A model generated the notes under the pieces. The model had not been told where the DNA came from, made no database searches, and was given only the letters and a program-made list of their open reading frames with translations. From Methylopumilus universalis (GTDB lineage Bacteria > Pseudomonadota > Gammaproteobacteria > Burkholderiales > Methylophilaceae), in the NCBI RefSeq assembly GCF_006363895.1, contig NZ_CP040953.1: a stretch of 64,000 nucleotides of DNA; one strand, written 5' to 3'. Position numbers and translations under genes: made by a program. This document shows positions 26,169 through 35,222 of this stretch, in pieces. How positions within the stretch are numbered: position 1 is the stretch's first letter; each line of letters opens with the position of its first letter.

Positions 26169-28264
26169 AGTTAGATAATTTACTTATTGAGCTTTTAACT
26201 GAGGAGCTTCCTCCAAAATCACAAAAGCAGCTTGGTATTTCGTTCGCAAAAAATATCAAGGAATTTCTTGCAAAACATCATCTCACAAATGAGATATCTG
26301 AAGATTCAATCTTTTCAACACCAAGAAGAATCGGCTTATATTTAAAAAATGTTAAAGATGAAGCAGACAATCAGAATGTATCAATTAAACTCATGCCTGC
26401 TTCAGTTGGATTTGATGGCTCAGAAAAACCAACTGAAGCTTTATTAAAAAAATTACATGCGATTGGTTTAAATGAAAAAGACGTGAGTGGCATTGTTAAA
26501 AAAAATGAAAACAATGCTGAAATTCTATATATCAATAAAAATGAAGAAGGTGCAAAGCTAAAAGATATTATTGCTGAATGCATTTCATCAAGCCTTGCGC
26601 GTTTACCTATAAAAAAGATGATGTCTTATCAGCTCTCGGATGGATGGACGACTGTTAACTTTGTGCGGCCAGCTCATGGATTAGTCATTCTTCATGGGGC
26701 TAATGTCATCAATGCAAATGTTCTGGGTATTAGTTCAAATAGAACAACATTGGGCCATCGGTTCGAGTCTAAAAAAGAAATAATTGAGATTCAACATGCT
26801 GACCAATACGAAGAGCAAATGAAAATCGAGGGCGCCGTGATTGTGTCGTTTGAAGAGAGAAAAGCGTTAATTAAAAATACTTTAAATGAAAAAGCAGCCA
26901 GTCTTTCAAATCAACTTACCCCCATTGAAGACGAAGACCTTCTTGATGAAGTTACAGCGCTCGTTGAATACCCAAATGTTCTAGTGGGTGAATTCGAATC
27001 TAAATTTCTTGACGTTCCTCAAGAATGTCTTATTTTGAGCATGAAGGCTAATCAGAAATACTTTCCTTTGATTGATAAAAATAAGAAACTATCTAATCAA
27101 TTTTTAATTGTTTCAAACATATCGCCAAAAAATTCAGACCTCATTATCCAGGGCAATGAAAAAGTGATCAGACCAAGGTTATCTGACGCAGAATTTTTTT
27201 ATGCACAAGATAAGAAAAAACCACTTAAAGACTATCTCTCACAGCTATCACATATTGTGTACCACAATAAACTTGGCTCACAATCTGAGAGATCTGAGAG
27301 AGTTAAAACTATTGCATCTCTCATTGTAAAAAATTTAAACCAATCTAAATTGCTCGATGCTGTAATGCTTGCGTCTGATTTATCTAAAGCGGATTTATCT
27401 TCAAACATGGTAGGTGAATTTCCCGAACTTCAAGGCATCATGGGAAGATATTACGCCTTAAATGAAAAAATTTCAGATGAGGTAGCATTTGCTATTGAAG
27501 ATCATTACAAGCCAAGATTTTCTGGTGATTCCCTTCCAAGAAGCACTGTTGGAGATATCGTTGCGATTGCTGACAAAATTGAAACTTTAATAGGTTTATT
27601 CAGTATTGGTGAAAAGCCGACTGGCGACAAAGATCCTTTTGCGCTTAGGCGTCAAGTGATTGGAATCATTCGTATTCTTACTGAAAAAAATATTGGCCTA
27701 AATTTAAATACAGTTATTTCTGAGTCTATTCAGGCAACTAAATTAGTAGAGTCAAAAGATCTTAATTCTTTTATTTATGATCGTCTGTCCAATTTCTTCA
27801 AAGACCAAGGTTATGCTGCTCTCGATATCGAAGCTGTGCTTGCGATTGAATCAGGCTTAATCAATGAAATACCCCCAAGATTAAATGCAATTAAAGAATT
27901 TTTATTACTCTCAGAATCTGAAGACCTAGCATCAGCCAACAAAAGAGTTGGCAATATTCTTAAAAAAGCTGACGTTAAATCAACCTTAAAAGTTGATCAA
28001 TCTTTACTTAAGGACGACGCCGAAATTAATTTATATAAAACATTAGATTTAGTAGATGCTGAGTCTAGAAAAGAATATGCCGCAAAAAATTATTCGGGTT
28101 CATTAAAGTTACTTTGTAAACTTAAAAATCCGATTGATCAGTTTTTTAAAGATGTTATGGTAAATGCTGAAGATGAATCACTCAAAATGAATCGACTTGC
28201 CCTTCTCGAAAAACTGTATTCGGCGATGAATTTAGTTGCTGACTTATCGAAACTCTCTTCTTAA
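26165..28264 (+). CDS. glyS: Glycyl-tRNA synthetase beta subunit
   Basis: The tRNA-recognition subunit of the heterotetrameric enzyme, 699 residues, full length. The N-terminus (LLIELLTEELPPK) and the central block MKANQKYFPLIDKNKKL are diagnostic, as is SKADLSSNMVGEFPELQGIMGRYYA (cited in part), and the GDKDPFALRRQ stretch near residue 485. The start is GTG at 26165, coupled to glyQ. Three bases separate it from gmhB. Confidence 0.97.
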   Translation: MKLDNLLIELLTEELPPKSQKQLGISFAKNIKEFLAKHHLTNEISEDSIFSTPRRIGLYLKNVKDEADNQNVSIKLMPASVGFDGSEKPTEALLKKLHAIGLNEKDVSGIVKKNENNAEILYINKNEEGAKLKDIIAECISSSLARLPIKKMMSYQLSDGWTTVNFVRPAHGLVILHGANVINANVLGISSNRTTLGHRFESKKEIIEIQHADQYEEQMKIEGAVIVSFEERKALIKNTLNEKAASLSNQLTPIEDEDLLDEVTALVEYPNVLVGEFESKFLDVPQECLILSMKANQKYFPLIDKNKKLSNQFLIVSNISPKNSDLIIQGNEKVIRPRLSDAEFFYAQDKKKPLKDYLSQLSHIVYHNKLGSQSERSERVKTIASLIVKNLNQSKLLDAVMLASDLSKADLSSNMVGEFPELQGIMGRYYALNEKISDEVAFAIEDHYKPRFSGDSLPRSTVGDIVAIADKIETLIGLFSIGEKPTGDKDPFALRRQVIGIIRILTEKNIGLNLNTVISESIQATKLVESKDLNSFIYDRLSNFFKDQGYAALDIEAVLAIESGLINEIPPRLNAIKEFLLLSESEDLASANKRVGNILKKADVKSTLKVDQSLLKDDAEINLYKTLDLVDAESRKEYAAKNYSGSLKLLCKLKNPIDQFFKDVMVNAEDESLKMNRLALLEKLYSAMNLVADLSKLSS

Positions 28265-28267
28265 ATT

Positions 28268-28810
28268 ATGAAATTAGTCATTCTAGATAGAGATGGCGTA
28301 ATCAATGAAGATAGCGTAAATTTTATTAAAACGCCTAATGAATGGATCCCCATCCAAGACAGTCTAGAGTCAATTGCACTTTTGAATCAGTCTGGCTTCA
28401 AAGTCGCAATAGCTACCAATCAATCAGGCATTAGCCGGGGTCTTTTTGATGTATCAACACTTAATCTCATTCATGAAAAAATGTTTAAATTACTTTCCCA
28501 ACAAGGTGGACATATCGACGCTATTTTCTTTTGTCCCCACAGAGCAGAAGAAAATTGTGAATGCCGCAAACCAAAACCAGGTATGTTAAAAGAGATTGCC
28601 CATCGTTTTTCGATCAATTTAAAAAATGTTCCAGCCATAGGAGACTCCTTAAGAGATCTTCAAGCTTTTGATGCAGCAGGGGCTCAGCCTATACTCGTTA
28701 AGACAGGCAAAGGAGAAGAGACGCTCGCCAAAGGTGGGCTACCTAAAAATACTTGGGTTTGTGAAAATCTCGCAGAAGCGGCACAAAAAATTATTACGGA
28801 GTACGCTTAA
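28268..28810 (+). CDS. gmhB: D-glycero-beta-D-manno-heptose-1,7-bisphosphate 7-phosphatase
   Basis: A HAD-superfamily phosphatase of the ADP-heptose pathway for the LPS inner core. The 180-residue protein has the nucleophile motif LDRDGVIN (Asp7, Asp9), ATNQSGISRG (about 49-58), the zinc-binding CPHRAEENCEC cluster (about 90-100) and the late GDSLRDLQAF motif. It lies between glyS and plsC, a common betaproteobacterial arrangement. A histidinol-phosphatase role is less likely since the zinc loop and context fit GmhB. Confidence 0.93.
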   Translation: MKLVILDRDGVINEDSVNFIKTPNEWIPIQDSLESIALLNQSGFKVAIATNQSGISRGLFDVSTLNLIHEKMFKLLSQQGGHIDAIFFCPHRAEENCECRKPKPGMLKEIAHRFSINLKNVPAIGDSLRDLQAFDAAGAQPILVKTGKGEETLAKGGLPKNTWVCENLAEAAQKIITEYA

Positions 28811-28820
28811 CTTAAAAATA

Positions 28821-29528
28821 ATGCTTTATTTAAGATCTATTATTTTTTTAATTGGTATGTGGATTTTTACTATTCCATTTACTTTGGCATCCCTTCTTAC
28901 ATTTCCGTTTCCAGCCATTACAAGGTATAAATTTATTTCAATTTGGGCAAAAACAATGCTATATTGGCTTCGAATTTCCTGTAATCTAAATTTTGTTGTC
29001 AAAGGGGAGCAAAACATAGGTTCAACTGCATCGATTGTACTTTCCAAACATCAATCAGCATGGGAAACGCTTGCTTTTCAAAAAATATTTCCTCCGCAAG
29101 TTTGGGTACTTAAAAAAGAATTATTATGGGTTCCGTTTTTCGGATGGGGCCTAGCCATGACATCCCCCATCGCCATTAATCGCAAAGCAGGACGTAAATC
29201 TCTAGAACAAATTCTTACGCAAGGTCTCGATCGACTTAAAAAAGGTTTTTGGATTGTCATGTTTCCTGAGGGCACGCGAACCCTTCCAGGACAAAAAGGT
29301 AAATATCACATTGGTGGCGCTTGGGTTGCTTCAAAAACAAATACGCAAGTCATTCCTGTTGCTCATAATGCAGGTTTATTTTGGCCAAAAAATTCAATTC
29401 TTAAAAAACCAGGAACTATTAAAGTCAGTATCGGCGAAGCTATAGATGTAAACAATAAAGAACCTGATGAAATTATTAGGCTTACCGAAAATTGGATTGA
29501 AAAAGAGGTTTTACATTTAAATGATTAA
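28821..29528 (+). CDS. plsC: 1-acyl-sn-glycerol-3-phosphate acyltransferase
   Basis: Acylates lysophosphatidate to phosphatidate at the inner membrane. The ATG at 28821 gives 235 residues starting at the N-terminal hydrophobic helix; an ATG at 28668 in the same frame lies inside gmhB and is rejected. Acyltransferase motif I reads SKHQSAWET, so it is HX4E rather than the usual HX4D; motif III FPEGTR is at 148-153. The HX4E form also occurs, as I recall, in other proteobacterial relatives, so activity is not in doubt. It overlaps the next gene by 8 bases. Confidence 0.9.
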   Translation: MLYLRSIIFLIGMWIFTIPFTLASLLTFPFPAITRYKFISIWAKTMLYWLRISCNLNFVVKGEQNIGSTASIVLSKHQSAWETLAFQKIFPPQVWVLKKELLWVPFFGWGLAMTSPIAINRKAGRKSLEQILTQGLDRLKKGFWIVMFPEGTRTLPGQKGKYHIGGAWVASKTNTQVIPVAHNAGLFWPKNSILKKPGTIKVSIGEAIDVNNKEPDEIIRLTENWIEKEVLHLND

Positions 29529-30243
29529 TTTAAAACCTACCAATCTTGAGTTATTTTTACCTAGCGGTAAAAAAATTAAATACCTTCTAAAAAGAAGAAA
29601 TCGAAGAACTATTGGTTTGAAAGTAGATCACGATGGCCTTGTTATTCATGCGCCTATTCTTATTCCTAGATCTCGCATTGAAGAACTTATTGCGCCAAAA
29701 CTTGATTGGATTCAAGAGAAGCTCTCCCTTCAATTAAACAAGAAAAAGAAAATCAATTGGAAAACAGGTGAATTAATTCACATTTTGGGTAATAAAGTTA
29801 TTCTCAGTCTTAAGGCGAGCAAAACAAACTCGGTTCTGCAAGATAAAGACATACTTCATGTCGATACAAATCGTGTGAATGATCAAGTGCATTCCGCTAA
29901 GCTCGTATCCAAATGGTTAAAAGAAAAAGCATTGAAAGATTTTGTTCGAAGAGTAGAAGTATTTAGCGTTAAACTTAATGTTTATCCTTCTAGCGTTTAC
30001 CTCTCAAATGCAAAATCTAGATGGGGAAGCTGTAACTCTAAAAGAGAAATTAGACTTAATTGGAGGCTAATCCAAGCGCCCCCACATATTATCAATTATG
30101 TGATCTGTCATGAATTAGCTCACCTAAAAGAAATGAACCATTCAAATCGTTTTTGGGAAGAAGTAGAAAAAGTACTTCCTGAATATCGCTCATCAGAAAA
30201 AGAACTCAAAACGCTCTCAAGCGACTTGTATCTTATTGGCTAA
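29521..30243 (+). CDS. YgjP-like zinc metallopeptidase (DUF45/PF01863)
   Basis: A 240-residue protein with the YgjP-type layout: an N-terminal beta region (YLLKRRNRRTIGLKV), the RWGSCNSKREIRLNWRL block (about 168-184), and the zinc site HELAH (His197, Glu198, His201) followed by a third ligand near His207 and the NHSNRFW stretch. The fold is that of M48/SprT-like peptidases and is presumed cytosolic. Substrate is unknown. It is coupled to plsC by overlap and shares stop bases with the SCO1 gene on the other strand. Confidence 0.85.
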   Translation: MINLKPTNLELFLPSGKKIKYLLKRRNRRTIGLKVDHDGLVIHAPILIPRSRIEELIAPKLDWIQEKLSLQLNKKKKINWKTGELIHILGNKVILSLKASKTNSVLQDKDILHVDTNRVNDQVHSAKLVSKWLKEKALKDFVRRVEVFSVKLNVYPSSVYLSNAKSRWGSCNSKREIRLNWRLIQAPPHIINYVICHELAHLKEMNHSNRFWEEVEKVLPEYRSSEKELKTLSSDLYLIG

Positions 30244-30815
30244 ATAAGCTTTGCGAGGTCGCTCGCTAAGTCTTCAGGTTTTTGTCCGTTACTTATATGA
30301 AGCTTAATGCTCCCCTTCTTATCAATAACATACAAACCTGCACTATGATCAATCGTGTAGCCGGCTTTACTTCCGTCATTCACTTTTTTATTAAAAATCT
30401 TTAATTGATTTGCAACTTTATCAATATCATTCTCTGTTCCAGTAAGTCCTAGGAAAGAACTATTAAAGGTCGGAATAAATTTCTTCAAAACATCCTCGGT
30501 ATCGCGCACTGGATCTAAGGTAATAAAAATAACCTGCACGGCTGAGGCCTTGTCCTTGAGGAGAACCATTGTTTTTTTAAGATCGGTCAAAGTTGTAGGG
30601 CATATATCAGGACAATGCGTAAATCCAAAGAAAAGTACTACGACTTTACCTTTAAAGTCTTCTAAAGTTCTTATGCGCCCATTAAAGTCTTTTAAACTAA
30701 AAGTCGTGTCCATACGAACAGAGCTTATATCTGTGCCCACAAAAGTCTGTTGATTAGAATTTTGACAAGAGACAAGACAAATGAGGATTAAAAATAAAAG
30801 TACAATTTTTTTCAT
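30240..30815 (-). CDS. SCO1/SenC copper-chaperone family protein
   Basis: A 191-residue lipoprotein-like thioredoxin-fold protein. The signal ends in a lipobox (LVSC, Cys17). The copper ligands are all present: Cys68 and Cys72 in THCPDICP, and His157 in DHSAGLYV. The family delivers copper to cytochrome c oxidase (CuA) or acts as a thiol oxidoreductase in the periplasm. No oxidase genes are adjacent. Start ATG at 30815 has a poor ribosome-binding site but matches the signal peptide. Confidence 0.92.
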   Translation of the reverse strand: MKKIVLLFLILICLVSCQNSNQQTFVGTDISSVRMDTTFSLKDFNGRIRTLEDFKGKVVVLFFGFTHCPDICPTTLTDLKKTMVLLKDKASAVQVIFITLDPVRDTEDVLKKFIPTFNSSFLGLTGTENDIDKVANQLKIFNKKVNDGSKAGYTIDHSAGLYVIDKKGSIKLHISNGQKPEDLASDLAKLI

Positions 30816-30822
30816 AATATGT

Positions 30823-30851
30823 TTCTCAATAAAAGCGATTCATTTTATCAT
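30823..30851 (+). promoter_or_regulatory. Possible sigma-70 promoter of ilvE
   Basis: TTCTCA (30823-30828) and TATCAT (30846-30851) with a 17-base spacer, about 65 bases before the ilvE ATG, in the gap shared with the divergent SCO1 gene. The -35 is only 4/6, so this is tentative. Confidence 0.3.
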
Positions 30852-30915
30852 GTTAATAAATGACAATTAAGCGTCAAAGAAACCTAACGAAGATTCACCA
30901 ATTTTAAGGAAAACT

Positions 30916-31848
30916 ATGGCAATCCCAACTTCAATGGAAGACCGTGACGGACACATTTGGTTTGATAACAAAATGACGCCTTGGCGTGAGGCTAAAACTC
31001 ATGTGCTTACTCACACTCTTCACTACGGCATGGGGGTGTTTGAAGGAGTAAGGGCCTATAAAACCAATGAAGGCACTGCTATTTTTAGACTCAAAGAACA
31101 TACAGATCGTTTCTTTAATTCTGCACATATTCTTGGAATGAAAATGCCTTATGACAAAAATGTCATTATGGATGCTCACAAAAAAGCCGTTAAAGAAAAT
31201 AAATTAGAATCGGCGTACATTAGGCCTATGGCATTTTATGGCGCTGAAGCCATGGGAATTTCTGCAAAAACTTTATCGACACATGTCATCGTTGCAGCGT
31301 GGGAATGGGGTGCTTATATGGGCAAAGAAGCCCTTGAAAATGGCATTCGCGTAAAAACATCGTCTTTTTCAAGACATCACGTCAACATCACCATGTGTAA
31401 AGCAAAAGCAAATGGTAACTATATGAATTCAATTCTAGCGCATCAAGAAGCATGTCAAGACGGCTATGACGAAGCATTATTGCTTGATGTAAATGGTTTG
31501 GTTACTGAGGGTTCAGGTGAAAATATATTTATTGTCAAACATAACAAACTAATGACGCCTGATCTTACGAGTGCATTAGAGGGTATTACCCGCGATACGA
31601 TCATTCAAATTGCAAATGATTTAAAAATACCAGTGATTGAAAAAAGAATCACGCGAGATGAAGTCTATACTGCTGATGAAGCTTTCTTTACAGGAACAGC
31701 TGCGGAAGTTACGCCTATTAAAGAACTAGACAGAAGAATGATTGGCAAAGGCCATCGCGGAGAAATAACGAAAGAATTACAAAGTATTTATTTTGATGCT
31801 GTTACAGGAAAATCAAAAAAATATGCAGATTGGCTTACTCACGTTTAA
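30916..31848 (+). CDS. ilvE: Branched-chain amino-acid aminotransferase
   Basis: A PLP fold-type IV transaminase making valine, leucine and isoleucine. The 310-residue length is typical. The PLP lysine lies in AKANGNYMN (Lys164 by alignment with the E. coli AKAGGNY), with the following DEALLLDVNGLVTEGSGENIF-type block (about 180-200) and TGTAAEVTPI near residue 268. AAGGA precedes the ATG by about 7 bases. It is followed 3 bp later by the small zinc protein, and works in the same pathway as leuA at 55-57 kb. Confidence 0.96.
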   Translation: MAIPTSMEDRDGHIWFDNKMTPWREAKTHVLTHTLHYGMGVFEGVRAYKTNEGTAIFRLKEHTDRFFNSAHILGMKMPYDKNVIMDAHKKAVKENKLESAYIRPMAFYGAEAMGISAKTLSTHVIVAAWEWGAYMGKEALENGIRVKTSSFSRHHVNITMCKAKANGNYMNSILAHQEACQDGYDEALLLDVNGLVTEGSGENIFIVKHNKLMTPDLTSALEGITRDTIIQIANDLKIPVIEKRITRDEVYTADEAFFTGTAAEVTPIKELDRRMIGKGHRGEITKELQSIYFDAVTGKSKKYADWLTHV

Positions 31849-31851
31849 CAC

Positions 31852-32013
31852 ATGAATAATAAAGTGATAAGCGTAGATAAAAAAAGTCTTCCATTGTTTT
31901 GTCCTACGCAAAAAGAAAATTTATTCTCATCTCACCCAAGAGTGTTTTTAGATATTACGCAAACGGGCATGGTGTCATGCCCCTATTGCGGTACAACTTA
32001 TAAACTAAAATAA
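31852..32013 (+). CDS. Zinc-finger (zf-CHCC) mini-protein, NDUFS6-like
   Basis: A 53-residue ORF. It reads LFCPTQKENLFSSHPRVFLDI and then VSCPYCGTTYKLK, giving the C-H-C-C metal set (Cys17, His28, Cys43, Cys46) of the zf-CHCC family (PF10276) found in complex I subunit NDUFS6 and in free-standing proteobacterial proteins. It sits 3 bp after ilvE, as in many Betaproteobacteria, where it is annotated as a zinc-finger domain protein of unknown role. The convergent murI stop is 1 bp away. Confidence 0.88.
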   Translation: MNNKVISVDKKSLPLFCPTQKENLFSSHPRVFLDITQTGMVSCPYCGTTYKLK

Positions 32014-32014
32014 A

Positions 32015-32824
32015 TTAAACCCAAAGACCTCTATAATTAAAGCTTTCTGGGCCTTGCCCCCACAGTTCCGCTATAACCTTATCTGCATTTTGATCTGAGC
32101 TATTTGTCCAAAAATGAGTTGTCCCTATGGCGCTATTTTGATTTAGCAAATCTTTTTCTATTAATACATGTTTTAAATAACTTGCTACTGCATCGCCTGT
32201 ATCTACAATCTTAATATGGTCTGGTATTAATGTTTGAATTGCGGGCTTTAAAAAAGAATAATGCGTACACCCCAAGACTAGGGTATCAATTTTTTCTTTT
32301 AAAAGAGGATCAATATACTTTTTTAAAAGTGCAATAAGCGCTGGACTCTCTAAATCACCTTGCTCAACAAGCTCAACCAAACCAAAACATGGCTGCGTAA
32401 TAAAATGAATATCATTACTATGGTTTTCGAGAAGTGCTGAAAATTTTGCACTTAACAAAGTACCTGATGTTGCCAATATGCCAACTATTTTATTTTTTGA
32501 CATCAGTGAGGCGGGCTTAACTGCTGGCTCCATACCTATAATCGGAAAATGAAAGCGTTCTCTGAGTATCTGAATTGAGGCAGCTGTAGCTGTATTACAA
32601 GCTACGACAATGCACTTAACGTCTTGTTTATTTAAAAAATCAAAAGCAGTGAGGACGCGACGCGTAATTTCTTCGTTTGATTTTTCACCATAAGGTGCAA
32701 ACTTAGAATCTGCAACATAAATGAGATTCTCATGAAGCAAATACGCTCTTATGCACTTAAGAACTGAAATGCCCCCTACTCCGGAATCAATCACACCAAT
32801 AGCATTATTTTGAGATGGAGACAT
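32015..32824 (-). CDS. murI: Glutamate racemase
   Basis: Makes D-glutamate for peptidoglycan. The 269-residue cofactor-independent racemase has the N-terminal IGVIDSGVGGISVL, the first catalytic cysteine in VVACNTATA (Cys76) and the second in VLGCTHYS (Cys186, with His188), plus ADSKFAPYG near residue 39. Start ATG at 32824. It converges on the ilvE pair and diverges from the cobalamin adenosyltransferase gene. Confidence 0.95.
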   Translation of the reverse strand: MSPSQNNAIGVIDSGVGGISVLKCIRAYLLHENLIYVADSKFAPYGEKSNEEITRRVLTAFDFLNKQDVKCIVVACNTATAASIQILRERFHFPIIGMEPAVKPASLMSKNKIVGILATSGTLLSAKFSALLENHSNDIHFITQPCFGLVELVEQGDLESPALIALLKKYIDPLLKEKIDTLVLGCTHYSFLKPAIQTLIPDHIKIVDTGDAVASYLKHVLIEKDLLNQNSAIGTTHFWTNSSDQNADKVIAELWGQGPESFNYRGLWV

Positions 32825-32903
32825 GGGTTTAATCTAAAGTTTTATTCAAATCTAAATATAGATGATAGCAAGCTTAATGTACAATAGATTGAAAAGGAAA
32901 ATC

Positions 32904-33452
32904 ATGGGTTACCGTTTATCAAAAATATTCACCAGGGGTGGAGACAAAGGATCCACAGGCCTCGGCGATGGATCAAAGACTAGTAAATTTAGCGATCGTA
33001 TCGTAGCCTTAGGTGCGATAGACGAGCTTAATTCAATGATTGGGCTTATGCTTACAGAAAGCCTCCCGCCAAAAATCAATAAAATTTTAACTGTTGTTCA
33101 GCATCACCTGTTTAACTTAGGTGGCGAAATATCAATGCCAGGACACAAAATTATCCTAAAAAATGATGTTCTTAAATTAGAAGAAATTATCACCTCATAC
33201 AATAAAGATTTACCTCCCTTGAAAGAATTTATTCTTCCGGGAGGCTCAAGAGCTGCAGCATTTTGTCATATGGCCAGAACAATTTGCAGAAGATCCGAAC
33301 AAGCTATATTTAAACTCAACGCAAAAGATCCGATTAACGCTTACTCTCTTCAGTTTATTAATAGGCTCTCAGATCTTTTATTTGTGCTTGCGAGAGTTAT
33401 CAATAAACATAAAAAAGTTAAAGACGTTTTTTGGAAAAAAGATATTAGTTAA
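32904..33452 (+). CDS. Cob(I)alamin adenosyltransferase, PduO/MmaB type
   Basis: Converts cob(I)alamin to adenosylcobalamin. The ATG at 32904, with AAGGAAA upstream, gives 182 residues; an earlier ATG at 32862 adds 14 residues that do not fit the family. PduO-type signatures are FTRGGDKGSTGLGDG (ATP-binding N-terminus, about 8-22), ILPGGSRAAAFCHMARTICRRSEQ (cited in part, about 113-136) and FINRLSDLLFVLARVIN near the C-terminus. No other B12 gene is in the window, so salvage versus synthesis cannot be told. Confidence 0.92.
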   Translation: MGYRLSKIFTRGGDKGSTGLGDGSKTSKFSDRIVALGAIDELNSMIGLMLTESLPPKINKILTVVQHHLFNLGGEISMPGHKIILKNDVLKLEEIITSYNKDLPPLKEFILPGGSRAAAFCHMARTICRRSEQAIFKLNAKDPINAYSLQFINRLSDLLFVLARVINKHKKVKDVFWKKDIS

Positions 33453-33467
33453 TACAGATCTTCATTA

Positions 33468-34730
33468 ATGTCATCGACCCCTCCTATACTTAAAGCCTTT
33501 TTTAAAAAATTTAAAAAAACTAAAAAATCTAACTTTGAAATCGATTTCAAAAAAATTGATATCAGTCTTATCAGCGTTCATGCAATCAAAACCATAGAAG
33601 TTCTAGAAGATAACGGTTTTGAAGCTTACCTTGTAGGAGGAGCAGTCAGAGATCTTCTTTTTGGGATTAAGCCAAAAGACTTTGACGTAGTTACAAACGC
33701 TACGCCCGATCAAATACATCATTTATTTAGGCGCTCTAGGATGATCGGACGACGTTTCAAATTAGTTCATGTGATATACGGACGAGAAGTCATTGAAGTC
33801 TCTACATACCGCTCCCAGCAAAAAGAAATTCCTCAGCCTGATGGTTCTATGATTAGGGATGATAATCATTACGGAACCATAGAAGAAGATGCGATGCGAC
33901 GCGACTTCACTATTAATGCAATGTTTTATAGTCCAACGAATCATAAGCTTGTTGATTTTCATGAAGGACTAGAAGATCTTAAACATGGGATTATTCGGAT
34001 GATTGGCGATCCAGAAAAACGCTATCAAGAAGACCCTATTCGTATATTAAGAGCATTCCGTGTATGTGCAAAACTTAATATGACTCTTCATAACCCTTCA
34101 AGAAGTCCTATAAAAAAAATTATCCCTCTACTTCATGATATTCCTCATTCAAGGCTGTTTGATGAAGTTATTAAATTTTTCTTAACAGGTCACGCATTAA
34201 ACAGCTATAAAGTAATGCAAGATGAAAGTATCTACTCACAGTTTTTCTTATCACCAACATTTAAATCAGAAGAAATTAATCTTTTCATTTTGAATGGCCT
34301 TAAAAATACTGACTTAAGAATTAACCAAGACAAGTCATGTAACCCGAGTTTCTTATTTTCATTTTTATTGTGGCATCAAGTTCATTTATTGTGGGACCAA
34401 TACAAAGTCGAGCTTAAACATTCTATAGCGGGCCTTAACCAAGCGATTGATGAAGTGATCGAAAAACAAATTAAACTTTTCCCTATTCATAAACGCTTCA
34501 CAATTACTATGAAAGAAATATGGCGATTGCAGCCACGATTTGAAAATCAATCTCCAAAAAAAATATACCGATTATTGCTTCATCCAAGATTCAGGGCTGC
34601 TTATGACTTTATGCTATTGCGATGTCAATCTAACCAGCTTGATCAGAGTATCGGCATATGGTGGACAAATTTTATTGATGCTGATCACCATGAAAAATCA
34701 TTAATGGTTAAACAACTTACCCGCAAATAA
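33468..34730 (+). CDS. pcnB: Poly(A) polymerase I
   Basis: Adds 3' poly(A) tails that direct RNA decay. The 420-residue protein belongs to class II nucleotidyltransferases: GGAVRDLLFG and PKDFDVVTNATP (about 57-84) form the active site, GRRFKLVHV and REVIEVSTYR follow, and RRDFTINAMFY plus GDPEKRYQEDPIRILRAFR (about 143-195) form the PcnB/CCA family core. The long basic N- and C-terminal parts and the pcnB-folK linkage favour PcnB over a CCA-adding enzyme. Confidence 0.92.
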   Translation: MSSTPPILKAFFKKFKKTKKSNFEIDFKKIDISLISVHAIKTIEVLEDNGFEAYLVGGAVRDLLFGIKPKDFDVVTNATPDQIHHLFRRSRMIGRRFKLVHVIYGREVIEVSTYRSQQKEIPQPDGSMIRDDNHYGTIEEDAMRRDFTINAMFYSPTNHKLVDFHEGLEDLKHGIIRMIGDPEKRYQEDPIRILRAFRVCAKLNMTLHNPSRSPIKKIIPLLHDIPHSRLFDEVIKFFLTGHALNSYKVMQDESIYSQFFLSPTFKSEEINLFILNGLKNTDLRINQDKSCNPSFLFSFLLWHQVHLLWDQYKVELKHSIAGLNQAIDEVIEKQIKLFPIHKRFTITMKEIWRLQPRFENQSPKKIYRLLLHPRFRAAYDFMLLRCQSNQLDQSIGIWWTNFIDADHHEKSLMVKQLTRK

Positions 34731-34736
34731 TCAAAG

Positions 34737-35222
34737 ATGGGCACCTTAGTTTACATTGCAGTAGGAAGTAATCTTGCAAATCCACTAAATCAAGTTACCT
34801 CTGCATTCAATGAAATTGGAAACATGCCCAAAAGCAGACTTATAAAAAAATCAAGTTGTTATAGCAGTTCGCCTCTAGGTTATAAAGACCAACCTGACTT
34901 TATAAACGCTGTGGTATCAATTGAAACTGATCTCAGCCCTCATCAGCTCTTAACGGAACTTCAAATGATAGAAATCTCACACAAAAGAGAGCGTCCATTC
35001 CCTAACGCGCCTAGAACGCTTGATTTAGATATTCTTCTTTATGGGGATATGAGACTAGATGAGCCAGAACTTACGATACCGCACCCAAGAATGCACGAGC
35101 GGGCCTTTGTTATTTTCCCCTTACAAGAAATTAATGAAAATATTTCTATTCCCCCTTTCGGAGATATCGCTAAAATAGCCAAAGGATTAGACCCAGAAAA
35201 TACTAAACGCATAACTCTATGA
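34737..35222 (+). CDS. folK: 6-hydroxymethyl-7,8-dihydropterin pyrophosphokinase
   Basis: Folate pathway enzyme that transfers pyrophosphate from ATP to hydroxymethyl-dihydropterin. The 161-residue protein has the VYIAVGSNL start, YSSSPLGYKDQPDFINAV, the catalytic loop with RERPFPNAPRTLDLDILLYG (about 81-100) and IPHPRMHERAFV. It is 6 bp after pcnB and overlaps the kinase gene by 4 bases (ATGA). Confidence 0.96.
   Translation: MGTLVYIAVGSNLANPLNQVTSAFNEIGNMPKSRLIKKSSCYSSSPLGYKDQPDFINAVVSIETDLSPHQLLTELQMIEISHKRERPFPNAPRTLDLDILLYGDMRLDEPELTIPHPRMHERAFVIFPLQEINENISIPPFGDIAKIAKGLDPENTKRITL

Noticed and set aside
28668..28820. ATG at 28668 as the plsC start
   Set aside because: The extra 51 residues lie inside gmhB in another frame and are not PlsC-like; ATG 28821 fits the membrane start.
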